From assembly GCA_007117275.1 (NCBI GenBank), contig SKGV01000124.1, positions 1 to 12,497 of the forward strand: DNA of 12,497 nucleotides. Reading direction: 5' to 3'. Both the position numbers and the translations under genes were made by a program. This document shows positions 5,715 to 12,497 of this stretch, piece after piece (the stretch's first letter is position 1; each line of letters begins with the position of its first letter). The notes beneath the pieces are model-generated. The model saw nothing but the letters and a program-made list of their open reading frames with translations, was not told the origin of the DNA and searched no databases. The stretch is from Methylophaga sp. Lineage in GTDB: Bacteria > Pseudomonadota > Gammaproteobacteria > Nitrosococcales > Methylophagaceae.

Positions 5715-7625
5715 CTAATTTAGTTGATCGGCAGGTTTGCCAGTAACATTTGGCTCAGATTCGGGTTGATCATCATTGGCAGAAGGCGGTGTTGTTCTAT
5801 CTGACCAGCCTTTGGGTTCGCCTGGATCACGACCCTCCATGATTGCGTCGATTTGATCACTATCGATGGTTTCGTATTTCATCAACAATTCTGACATTGT
5901 ATGCAGTTTGTCGATGTTTTCCGTCAGCAAACGCTCGGCCCGCTCGTAGTTGCGGTTGATCAATGCACGCACATCTTCATCAATTTGCTTAGCAGTCAAA
6001 TCTGAAACGGCTTTGTGTTGCGTGACACTCCGACCCAGAAAGACTTCGCCTTCCTCCTCACCGTATGACAAAGGCCCCATATTGTCGGACAAGCCCCATT
6101 TGGTGACCATATTGTGGGCCAGCTCGGTGGCGCGGTGAATATCGTTGGAAGCCCCCGTAGTTACGGCCTCTTTGCCGAAGATCATTTCCTCAGCAATACG
6201 GCCACCGTAAAGACTTGAGATCTGACTCTCCAGTTGTTGCTTGCTGTAGCTGTATTTGTCTTCTGTCGGTAAGAACATGGTCACACCCAAGGCACGACCA
6301 CGCGGAATAATACTAACTTTGTAAACGGGATCGTGTCCCGGTACCAGTCGACCAACAATTGCGTGGCCAGCTTCATGATATGCAGTGAGTTTCTTCTCTT
6401 TGTCGTTCATGACCATAGAACGACGCTCTGCCCCCATCATGATTTTGTCTTTGGCCAACTCCATGTGTTGCATAGTGACCAGACGTTTGTCTGCCCGTGC
6501 AGCAAACAAAGCCGCTTCGTTAACCAAATTAGCCAAATCTGCACCTGAAAAACCGGGTGTGCCACGCGCAATTACGCTGGCATCAATATCATCACCGGCA
6601 GGCACTTTACGCAAGTGTACATTTAGGATCTGCTCACGCCCCCGGATATCAGGCAATGGCACCACGACCTGACGGTCAAAACGGCCTGGGCGTAACAAGG
6701 CAGGGTCAAGCACATCCGGACGGTTAGTTGCAGCAATGACAATGACACCTTCATTACCTTCGAACCCATCCATTTCAACCAGTAACTGGTTAAGCGTTTG
6801 TTCGCGCTCGTCATTACCACCGCCAAGCCCGGCACCACGATGGCGACCGACAGCATCAATCTCGTCAATGAAGATAATGCATGGTGCATGCTTTTTAGCC
6901 TGCTCGAACATATCACGCACACGAGAGGCACCCACACCGACGAACATTTCGACAAAGTCGGAACCGGAGATGGTGAAAAATGGCACTTTGGCCTCACCCG
7001 CAATGGCTTTAGCCAGCAACGTTTTACCAGTACCTGGTGACCCCGCCATCAAAATGCCGCGTGGAATGCGTCCACCTAGTTTTTGAAACTTACTCGGATC
7101 TCTTAAAAAATCGACCAGCTCTGCAACTTCTTCTTTAGCCTCCTCTACACCAGCCACATCTTTGAAAGTCACTTTAACCTGATCTTCGCTCAGCATGCGT
7201 GCTTTGCTTTTGCCAAAGGACATAGGGTTCTTGCCACCACCGCCTTGCATTTGTCGCATGAAGAAAATCCATACGGCGATCAACAGCAGCATCGGGAACC
7301 AGGAGATGAAGATTTGCATCAGTAAACCCGTTCTCTCAACCGGCTGGGCCTTGATACTGACGCCGTTATCCAGCAAGTCACCAATCAGACCTGGATCGAA
7401 GTCTGGGCTGAAGGTAGCAAAAGTAGTGCCGTCGTTCATCCGACCGGTGATTTCACGGCCTTGAATATCGACGCTGGCAACACCGCCTTCTTTAACACTA
7501 CTGATAAATGATGAGTAATCGATTTCATTACTTCGCCCCTGTTGTGGGCCAAAATTGTTAAACACCGACATCAGCACCATAGCGATGACGACCCACAGGA
7601 TAATATTCTTCATCATGTCACTCAA
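5715..7625 (-). CDS. ftsH: ATP-dependent zinc metalloprotease FtsH
   Basis: A membrane-anchored AAA+ protease that degrades misfolded membrane proteins and regulatory proteins; in E. coli its substrates include sigma-32 and LpxC. The 636-residue product has transmembrane helices at about 8-24 and 103-122 with a periplasmic domain between. The ATPase carries Walker A GSPGTGKT (195-202), pore loop MFVGVG (227-232), Walker B IIFIDEID (250-257) and a second region of homology ending in RPGRFDR (312-318). The protease has zinc site HEAGH (417-421) and third ligand Asp495 (GASNDI). The Walker A Ser196 replaces the usual Pro. The first codon is TTG (7623-7625) with AGAGGT 8 nt upstream, giving MSDMMKN; ATGs at 7616 and 7613 are alternatives. 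The tail after about 600 is polar and Pro-rich, as in other proteobacteria. Confidence 0.98.
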   Translation of the reverse strand: MSDMMKNIILWVVIAMVLMSVFNNFGPQQGRSNEIDYSSFISSVKEGGVASVDIQGREITGRMNDGTTFATFSPDFDPGLIGDLLDNGVSIKAQPVERTGLLMQIFISWFPMLLLIAVWIFFMRQMQGGGGKNPMSFGKSKARMLSEDQVKVTFKDVAGVEEAKEEVAELVDFLRDPSKFQKLGGRIPRGILMAGSPGTGKTLLAKAIAGEAKVPFFTISGSDFVEMFVGVGASRVRDMFEQAKKHAPCIIFIDEIDAVGRHRGAGLGGGNDEREQTLNQLLVEMDGFEGNEGVIVIAATNRPDVLDPALLRPGRFDRQVVVPLPDIRGREQILNVHLRKVPAGDDIDASVIARGTPGFSGADLANLVNEAALFAARADKRLVTMQHMELAKDKIMMGAERRSMVMNDKEKKLTAYHEAGHAIVGRLVPGHDPVYKVSIIPRGRALGVTMFLPTEDKYSYSKQQLESQISSLYGGRIAEEMIFGKEAVTTGASNDIHRATELAHNMVTKWGLSDNMGPLSYGEEEGEVFLGRSVTQHKAVSDLTAKQIDEDVRALINRNYERAERLLTENIDKLHTMSELLMKYETIDSDQIDAIMEGRDPGEPKGWSDRTTPPSANDDQPESEPNVTGKPADQLN

Positions 7626-7633
7626 TGTTTGTT

Positions 7634-7639
7634 ACCTCT
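7634..7639 (-). promoter_or_regulatory. Shine-Dalgarno favouring the ftsH TTG start
   Basis: AGAGGT on the minus strand sits 8 nt before TTG (7623-7625) but 17 nt before the first ATG (7614-7616). This spacing favours the TTG start, which adds three codons. A similar SDM-type upstream start is known for the E. coli protein. Confidence 0.6.
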
Positions 7640-7648
7640 AGTCAGTAT

Positions 7649-7661
7649 GTTGCCTTGCAAC
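7649..7661 (-). other. Small hairpin between rlmE and ftsH
   Basis: GTTGC and GCAAC flank a 3-nt loop, giving a perfect 5-bp stem that begins at the last base of the rlmE TAG. It lies 9 nt upstream of the ftsH Shine-Dalgarno. There is no U-tract, so it is not a terminator. It may be a processing or stability feature, or chance. Confidence 0.25.
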
Positions 7662-8278
7662 TACTTTAGTCCGCGACCCAGTAAATATACTTCACGGCTG
7701 CGCGCTCTGGATGCGTCCGGTTTACGTGTAATGACTTTTTTGAAATGCTGCCGCATTGCAGCAAAATAACCATCAAAGCCTTCACCTTGGAAAACTTTGA
7801 CAAGAAAATCACCCTGTTTACTTAAGTGATTCAGCGCAAAATCCAATGCCAGTTCGACGAGGTACATACTGCCCGCCTGATCCACAGTACCCACACCTGA
7901 CATATTGGGGGCCATATCCGATAATACAAGGTCAAGTTGCTTACCCGCCAAAAGGCTTTCCAATTGTTGCAATACTTCATCTTCTCGAAAATCACCTTCA
8001 ATGAAGTGTACACCGGTCAGTGGTGTCATCGGCAAAATATCCAGTGCCACCACGGTACCACTATCGCCGACCTTGTTCAGGGCATAATCTGACCAGCCGC
8101 CGGGAGCTGCCCCCAAATCAACCACAGCCATTGCGGGTCGAATCAATTTGTCTTTTTGATCAATCTCTTCTAGTTTGAATGTTGCTCGAGATCGATAGCC
8201 CTTCTGTTGCGCTTTTTTTACATAAGGGTCGTCAAAATGTTCCTTGAGCCAGTTTTGACTGGATTTACTTCGGGCCAT
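7661..8278 (-). CDS. rlmE: 23S rRNA (uridine-2'-O)-methyltransferase RlmE (FtsJ/RrmJ)
   Basis: Methylates the 2'-OH of U2552 (E. coli numbering) in the A-loop of 23S rRNA, late in 50S assembly, using S-adenosylmethionine. The 205-residue product matches the family's usual length. The SAM-binding motif is VVDLGAAPGGWSDYA (52-66). The catalytic set known for this family, Lys-Asp-Lys-Glu, is present as Lys35 (ATFKLEEID), Asp121 (LSDMAPNMSG), Lys161 (LVKVFQGEGFD) and Glu196 (RSREVYLLG). The ATG at 8276-8278 has AGGGG 4 nt upstream. It overlaps the end of the DUF4149-type gene by 14 bp. The rlmE-ftsH pair is conserved in proteobacteria and is heat-shock controlled in E. coli; I see no clear sigma-32 promoter just upstream here. 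Confidence 0.97.
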   Translation of the reverse strand: MARSKSSQNWLKEHFDDPYVKKAQQKGYRSRATFKLEEIDQKDKLIRPAMAVVDLGAAPGGWSDYALNKVGDSGTVVALDILPMTPLTGVHFIEGDFREDEVLQQLESLLAGKQLDLVLSDMAPNMSGVGTVDQAGSMYLVELALDFALNHLSKQGDFLVKVFQGEGFDGYFAAMRQHFKKVITRKPDASRARSREVYLLGRGLK

Positions 8279-8744
8279 CTTGCCCCTCTAGTGGCGATTG
8301 ATGTGTCTTATCGGAGGTCATCACCAACAGCAGTCCAAGCACTGACAACAGCAGATACAGGTTTTCATTGATCATATGCAATCTGTCAAAACGCTGGCCA
8401 AGATCAGTGTCAGCCTGAATCAGTATTTGTCTCAAATGTGCGATTTCGGGCAACACATACACCGTGAGCACCAGTGTGATACTGACCATTAGGATAAGGA
8501 TCCAAAAACGCCAAGCTCTGGTAATTGTCCCCCGATCCAACATGAGTTTGGTAGCGATGAGAATTGCCCCACAAAACAGCCCTAAATAACTGACCAGATG
8601 AAATAAAATGGCAGCAAAGTCGGCCGCAACAGGATTATCCAAGGTAGAAAATGCGACGGGCACCGCAAGAAAACCTATCGCCCAGAGACTGCCAACCCAT
8701 AAGGTCAGCAATAATCTTTCTCCGGCATATTCAGAGCGGCGCAT
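8265..8744 (-). CDS. DUF4149-type integral membrane protein of unknown function
   Basis: The 159-residue product is very hydrophobic, with four predicted transmembrane helices at about 10-32, 44-67, 79-98 and 127-143, and a short polar tail. I place it in the DUF4149 family from its pattern: an N-terminal RLLLTLWVGSLWAIGFLAVPVAF-like helix, a LPEIAHLR segment after helix 3, and FDRLHMINENLY before helix 4. No biochemical role is known to me. It starts 6 bp after greA with no visible Shine-Dalgarno, suggesting coupled translation, and overlaps rlmE by 14 bp. Residence between greA and rlmE-ftsH hints at inner-membrane housekeeping, but that is inference. The family call is from memory of motifs, not a search. 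Confidence 0.8.
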   Translation of the reverse strand: MRRSEYAGERLLLTLWVGSLWAIGFLAVPVAFSTLDNPVAADFAAILFHLVSYLGLFCGAILIATKLMLDRGTITRAWRFWILILMVSITLVLTVYVLPEIAHLRQILIQADTDLGQRFDRLHMINENLYLLLSVLGLLLVMTSDKTHQSPLEGQDGPK

Positions 8745-8750
8745 CAGGCA

Positions 8751-9227
8751 TTAACCGAGGTATCGGATAGCAATGATTTCATATTCGATGTTGCCACCCG
8801 GTGCCTCCACGGTCGCCAGATCGTCCACTTCCTTGCCAATCAATGCTCTGGCAATAGGCGAAGAGACGGAAATACGGTTGAGTTTGATATCAGACTCGTA
8901 ATCGCCGACGATTTGATATGTGACTTCTTCATCGGTATCGATGTTGAGTAAGTCTACTGTCACGCCAAACACAACCCGCCCATCTTGTGGCAATGAGGTG
9001 GGATCGATGACCTGTGCATTCGCCAAGGTAGCCTCAAGCTCGTGAATGCGACCTTCGATGAAGCTCTGTTGTTCACGCGCAGCGTGATACTCAGCATTCT
9101 CTTTAAGATCACCATGGGCACGCGCTTCAGAAATAGCGTTGACTACACTGGGACGCTTGACTGTTTTCAGCTCATGCAGCTCTTGTTTGAGCGCTTCTGC
9201 TCCGTGATGCGTCATAGGTACCGGCAT
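8751..9227 (-). CDS. greA: Transcription elongation factor GreA
   Basis: Binds the RNA polymerase secondary channel and stimulates cleavage of backtracked transcripts. The 158-residue product has the N-terminal coiled-coil hairpin (about 5-75) with HGDLKENAEYHAAREQQ at the tip. Asp40 and Glu43 correspond to the acidic residues that position the catalytic metal. The C-terminal FKBP-like domain includes ISVSSPIARALIGKEVDD and ends in YEIIAIRYLG. The ATG (9225-9227) shares one base with the carB stop (TAATG), and GGAGAG lies 8 nt upstream inside the last carB codons, so the two are translationally coupled. carB-greA adjacency is common in gammaproteobacteria such as Pseudomonas. Confidence 0.97.
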   Translation of the reverse strand: MPVPMTHHGAEALKQELHELKTVKRPSVVNAISEARAHGDLKENAEYHAAREQQSFIEGRIHELEATLANAQVIDPTSLPQDGRVVFGVTVDLLNIDTDEEVTYQIVGDYESDIKLNRISVSSPIARALIGKEVDDLATVEAPGGNIEYEIIAIRYLG

Positions 9228-12200
9228 TATTTCAACTCTCCATGCAGTGACTGCAATCTGTTGACCGAGTCATTGTTTTGACTGTTTAGTGCCAACACTG
9301 TGGCTCTGGCAGCTGCCAACGTGGTGGTGTAGTTAACCTGGTGCTGCAGTGCGGCACGACGAATCTCTCTGGAATCAGCCACAGCCTGGCGACCTTCTGT
9401 GGTATTTACAATCAGGCTGATTTCATCGTTTTTGATCATATCAACAATATGCGGTTGACCTTCTGCAACTTTGTTGACCCGTTCGCAACTGACACCAGAG
9501 GCTTCCAAGACTTTCTGTGTGCCTCGCGTGGCCATGAGTGAAAAACCAAGGTTGACCAGATCTTTGGCAATGCTGACCACCGATACTTTATCAGCCTCAC
9601 GAACACTAATGAAAGCCTTGCCATCTGTCGGTAATTTTACAGAAGCCGCTAACTGTGATTTGGCAAAAGCCTCACCGAAGCTTCGGCCAACACCCATCAC
9701 TTCACCGGTCGATTTCATCTCTGGCCCGAGGATTGGGTCAACGCCCTGGAACTTGATAAACGGAAATACCGCTTCTTTCACCGAATAGTAAGCCGGTATA
9801 ACCTCTTTGGTAACACCTTGCTCGATCAGTGGCATACCCGCCATACAACGAGCAGCCACTTTAGCCAATGGAATACCAATAGTTTTGGAAACATAAGGCA
9901 CTGTTCTAGAGGCACGAGGATTGACCTCTAGAATAAATACCCGATCACCCTGAATGGCAAACTGGGTATTCATTAAACCAATTACACCCAATTCTCGGGC
10001 CATTTGACGCACCTGTTCACGTAGCTGGTCGAGAATAGCTGGACTCAGACTGTAGGGCGGAATAGCACATGCCGAGTCGCCAGAGTGAACGCCGGCTTGC
10101 TCAATGTGCTCCATAATGCCGCCAATCAGCACATCCTTGCCGTCACAAATGGCATCAACATCGACTTCAACCGCGTCATCAAGAAAACGGTCTAGCAATA
10201 CAGGAGAATCGTTAGATACCTGCACCGCGGTGAGCATATACCGCTGCAACTCTTCTTCGTTGTAGACGATTTCCATAGCGCGTCCACCCAGAACGTATGA
10301 GGGTCTAACAACCAATGGATAGCCAACTTCAGCGGCAAGGGAAACTGCCGTATCTATCGAATGAGCCAGTCGATTGGGTGGTTGCAGCAATCCGAGCTTG
10401 TCGACCATTTGCTGGAAACGTTCACGATCTTCGGCATGGTCAATTGCATCGGGTGAGGTACCAATAATGGGTACACCGGCCGCCTCCAGTGCACGAGCCA
10501 GTTTGAGTGGCGTCTGACCACCAAATTGAACAATGACACCTTTGGGTTGCTCCAGCGCAACAATCTCGAGCACGTCTTCCAGTGTCAGTGACTCAAAATA
10601 TAAACGATCTGAGGTATCGTAATCGGTCGAAACAGTCTCTGGATTACAGTTGACCATGATGGTTTCATAACCATCATCACGCAAAGCCAGTGCTGCATGT
10701 ACACAACAATAATCAAACTCGATCCCTTGACCGATTCGGTTCGGGCCACCCCCCAAAATCATGATCTTGTCGCGATTGCTCGGATTGGCCTCACATTCCT
10801 GGTCATACGTGGAATACATATAGGCGGTGGTGGTAGCAAACTCGGCTGCGCACGTGTCAACCCTTTTATACACAGGACGCACGTCCAAGTCATGGCGGTG
10901 GCTGCGCACTTGCTTTTCGGTTTTGTGCAGCAGTTTGGCAAGTCGAGAATCAGAAAAGCCTTTCTGTTTCAGCTTACGCAGTTCAACAGCATTGATATCG
11001 CTAAGTGAACGCTCTTTCAGCAGATTCTCAATATCGACGATTTCCTGAATTTGAACCAAGAACCACGGGTCGATGTGCGTGAGCTGTTGAACTTCTTCAA
11101 AACTCATACCAAATCGCAGTGCATCAGCCACGTACCAGAGTCGGTCAGAACCCGGCAGCCGCAATTCACGGCGCAAGGTTTCTGCCGCATTCTCATCATT
11201 AAGATCCAGGACCTCAGTCAAACCGTCACGATCGATTTCGAGGCCTCTTAGTGCTTTTTGCAATGATTCCTGGAAGTTTCGACCAATGGCCATCACCTCG
11301 CCGACTGATTTCATTTGCGTGCTGAGGCGGTTATCCGCCTGTGGGAATTTTTCAAAGGTAAAACGAGGTACCTTTGTCACAACATAGTCGATGCTCGGCT
11401 CGAACGATGCTGGCGTGGCATTGCCAGTGATTTCATTTTGAAGTTCGTCCAGGGTGTAGCCCACCGCCAGTTTTGCTGCGACCTTAGCAATTGGGAAGCC
11501 GGTCGCTTTGGAGGCCAGTGCCGATGAGCGTGAGACACGCGGATTCATCTCGATAATAATCAACCGACCTGTTTGCGGATTTACGGCAAACTGCACATTG
11601 GAACCACCCGTATCGACACCGATTTCACGCAGCACTGCCAATGAGGCGTTGCGCATGATTTGATATTCCTTGTCGGTCAGGGTTTGTGCAGGCGCTACAG
11701 TAATGGAGTCGCCAGTATGTACCCCCATCGGGTCCAGATTTTCAATCGAACAGATGATAATGGCATTGTCCTTACGGTCACGCACCACTTCCATTTCATA
11801 TTCTTTCCAGCCGATGATTGACTCTTCGATCAACAGCTCAGAGGTCGGACTGAGATACAAGCCTCGCTGGCAGATGTCGATAAAATCTTCTCGGTTGTAT
11901 GCGATACCGCCACCGCTGCCGCCCATGGTGAAGGAGGGACGAATAATGACCGGGAATCCAAATTTTTCCTGTACCGATAACGCTTCTTCGAGTGAGTGAG
12001 CGATATCAGATTGAGGCATATCAAGGCCAATCTTGCGCATGGCCTCACGGAATAAATCACGATCTTCAGCTTTGTTAATGGCCTTGCTGTCTGCACCGAT
12101 CATTTCCACGCCAAATTTTTCCAGCACACCGTGTCGTTCAAGATCCAAAGCACAATTCAGTGCTGTTTGTCCGCCCATGGTTGGCAAGATGGCATCTGGA

Positions 12201-12445
12201 CGTTCAGCTTCGATAACCTTGCTGACGGCCTTCCAGGTGACTGGCTCGATATAGGTCGCATCGGCCATATTCGGGTCAGTCATGATGGTAGCAGGGTTGG
12301 AATTAACCAGAATTACTCGGTAGCCTTCCTCCCGAAGCGCTTTACAGGCTTGAGCGCCTGAGTAATCAAACTCACAGGCCTGGCCGATGACGATCGGACC
12401 AGCACCGAGAATCAAAATGCTTTCAATATCAGTACGTTTTGCCAT
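9227..12445 (-). CDS. carB: Carbamoyl-phosphate synthase large subunit
   Basis: Makes carbamoyl phosphate from bicarbonate, two ATP and the ammonia supplied by CarA, for arginine and pyrimidine synthesis. At 1072 residues it is essentially the E. coli length. The two homologous ATP-grasp halves are visible: LILGAGPIVIGQACEFDYSG (11-30) mirrors ILGGGPNRIGQGIEFDYCC (about 560-580), and IIEMNPRVSRSS (297-308; metal ligands Glu299, Asn301) mirrors ILEVNPRASRTV in the second half. An oligomerisation region lies between them. The last about 135 residues form the allosteric MGS-like domain with LMATRGTQKVLEASG and IVNTTEGRQAVADSR, where effectors bind in E. coli. The ATG follows carA by 5 bp with only a distant AGG, so coupling to carA is likely. 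Confidence 0.98.
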   Translation of the reverse strand: MAKRTDIESILILGAGPIVIGQACEFDYSGAQACKALREEGYRVILVNSNPATIMTDPNMADATYIEPVTWKAVSKVIEAERPDAILPTMGGQTALNCALDLERHGVLEKFGVEMIGADSKAINKAEDRDLFREAMRKIGLDMPQSDIAHSLEEALSVQEKFGFPVIIRPSFTMGGSGGGIAYNREDFIDICQRGLYLSPTSELLIEESIIGWKEYEMEVVRDRKDNAIIICSIENLDPMGVHTGDSITVAPAQTLTDKEYQIMRNASLAVLREIGVDTGGSNVQFAVNPQTGRLIIIEMNPRVSRSSALASKATGFPIAKVAAKLAVGYTLDELQNEITGNATPASFEPSIDYVVTKVPRFTFEKFPQADNRLSTQMKSVGEVMAIGRNFQESLQKALRGLEIDRDGLTEVLDLNDENAAETLRRELRLPGSDRLWYVADALRFGMSFEEVQQLTHIDPWFLVQIQEIVDIENLLKERSLSDINAVELRKLKQKGFSDSRLAKLLHKTEKQVRSHRHDLDVRPVYKRVDTCAAEFATTTAYMYSTYDQECEANPSNRDKIMILGGGPNRIGQGIEFDYCCVHAALALRDDGYETIMVNCNPETVSTDYDTSDRLYFESLTLEDVLEIVALEQPKGVIVQFGGQTPLKLARALEAAGVPIIGTSPDAIDHAEDRERFQQMVDKLGLLQPPNRLAHSIDTAVSLAAEVGYPLVVRPSYVLGGRAMEIVYNEEELQRYMLTAVQVSNDSPVLLDRFLDDAVEVDVDAICDGKDVLIGGIMEHIEQAGVHSGDSACAIPPYSLSPAILDQLREQVRQMARELGVIGLMNTQFAIQGDRVFILEVNPRASRTVPYVSKTIGIPLAKVAARCMAGMPLIEQGVTKEVIPAYYSVKEAVFPFIKFQGVDPILGPEMKSTGEVMGVGRSFGEAFAKSQLAASVKLPTDGKAFISVREADKVSVVSIAKDLVNLGFSLMATRGTQKVLEASGVSCERVNKVAEGQPHIVDMIKNDEISLIVNTTEGRQAVADSREIRRAALQHQVNYTTTLAAARATVLALNSQNNDSVNRLQSLHGELK

Positions 12446-12450
12446 CTGGG

Positions 12451-12497
12451 TTATTTACCTGTCGCGAGCTCAAGGAGCTCAATGAAGTGGTCAAACA
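12451..12497 (-). CDS. carA: Carbamoyl-phosphate synthase small subunit (partial, C-terminal 14 codons)
   Basis: Immediately before carB the minus strand encodes FDHFIELLELATGK followed by TAA (12451-12453), and the frame is open to the window edge. Glutaminase subunits of carbamoyl-phosphate synthase end in LFDHFIELI-type sequences, and carA is the expected gene 5 bp upstream of carB. Only the extreme C-terminus is present, so catalytic residues cannot be checked. The repeated GAGCTC in this stretch just encodes the Glu-Leu pairs. Confidence 0.88.
   Translation of the reverse strand, partial: FDHFIELLELATGK

Noticed and set aside
8279..8400. Heat-shock (sigma-32) promoter upstream of rlmE-ftsH
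   Set aside because: Expected from E. coli, but no CTTGAA/CCCCAT-like pair with proper spacing was found by eye in the minus strand here.
9227..12445. Internal duplication in carB as a possible repeat element
   Set aside because: The two similar halves are the ancient ATP-grasp duplication found in all CarB proteins, not a recent repeat.
12461..12480. Two GAGCTC sites flanking CTT near the window end
   Set aside because: They encode Glu-Leu pairs at the conserved CarA C-terminus; no regulatory meaning is supported.

Overview
The window reads as chromosomal DNA of a gammaproteobacterium of intermediate GC content. Every gene lies on the minus strand, so transcription runs from high to low coordinates. 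Protein sequences (GreA, FtsH, RlmE, GlmM, CarB) resemble the E. coli/Pseudomonas forms closely. NuoC and NuoD are separate genes rather than the fused NuoCD of enterics and pseudomonads, and the nuo operon follows the secG/tRNA-Leu locus where those groups have rimP-nusA-infB. I cannot assign a genus from sequence alone.

Layout in transcription order: the last 14 codons of carA (12497-12451), carB, greA, a DUF4149-type membrane protein gene, rlmE, ftsH, folP, glmM, tpiA, secG and tRNA-Leu(GAG). Spacing is tight. carB/greA share one base, the DUF4149 gene and rlmE overlap by 14 bp, folP and glmM overlap by 8 bp, and the remaining gaps are 5-75 bp. This looks like one or a few overlapping transcription units covering arginine/pyrimidine precursor supply (CarAB), transcript elongation (GreA), 23S rRNA 2'-O-methylation (RlmE), membrane proteolysis (FtsH), folate synthesis (FolP), amino-sugar/cell-wall precursor synthesis (GlmM), glycolysis (TpiA), secretion (SecG) and a leucine tRNA.

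A gene-free stretch at 1823-2245 separates this cluster from nuoA, nuoB, nuoC and the first 76 codons of nuoD, the start of the operon for the proton-pumping NADH:quinone oxidoreductase (complex I). The stretch is the least explained part of the window. It holds a 49-nt tract that is C-rich and G-free in the transcribed RNA just downstream of the tRNA (a candidate Rho-loading site), a 7-bp hairpin, two near-palindromes upstream of nuoA, and a perfect TATAAT on the opposite strand.

Several starts are non-ATG: ftsH (TTG), glmM (TTG) and tpiA (GTG), each with a good Shine-Dalgarno sequence. I see no mobile element, CRISPR array, phage gene, toxin-antitoxin or defence gene, and no evidence of a previously undescribed system. 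This is conserved housekeeping DNA; the items worth a second look are regulatory or syntenic and modest.
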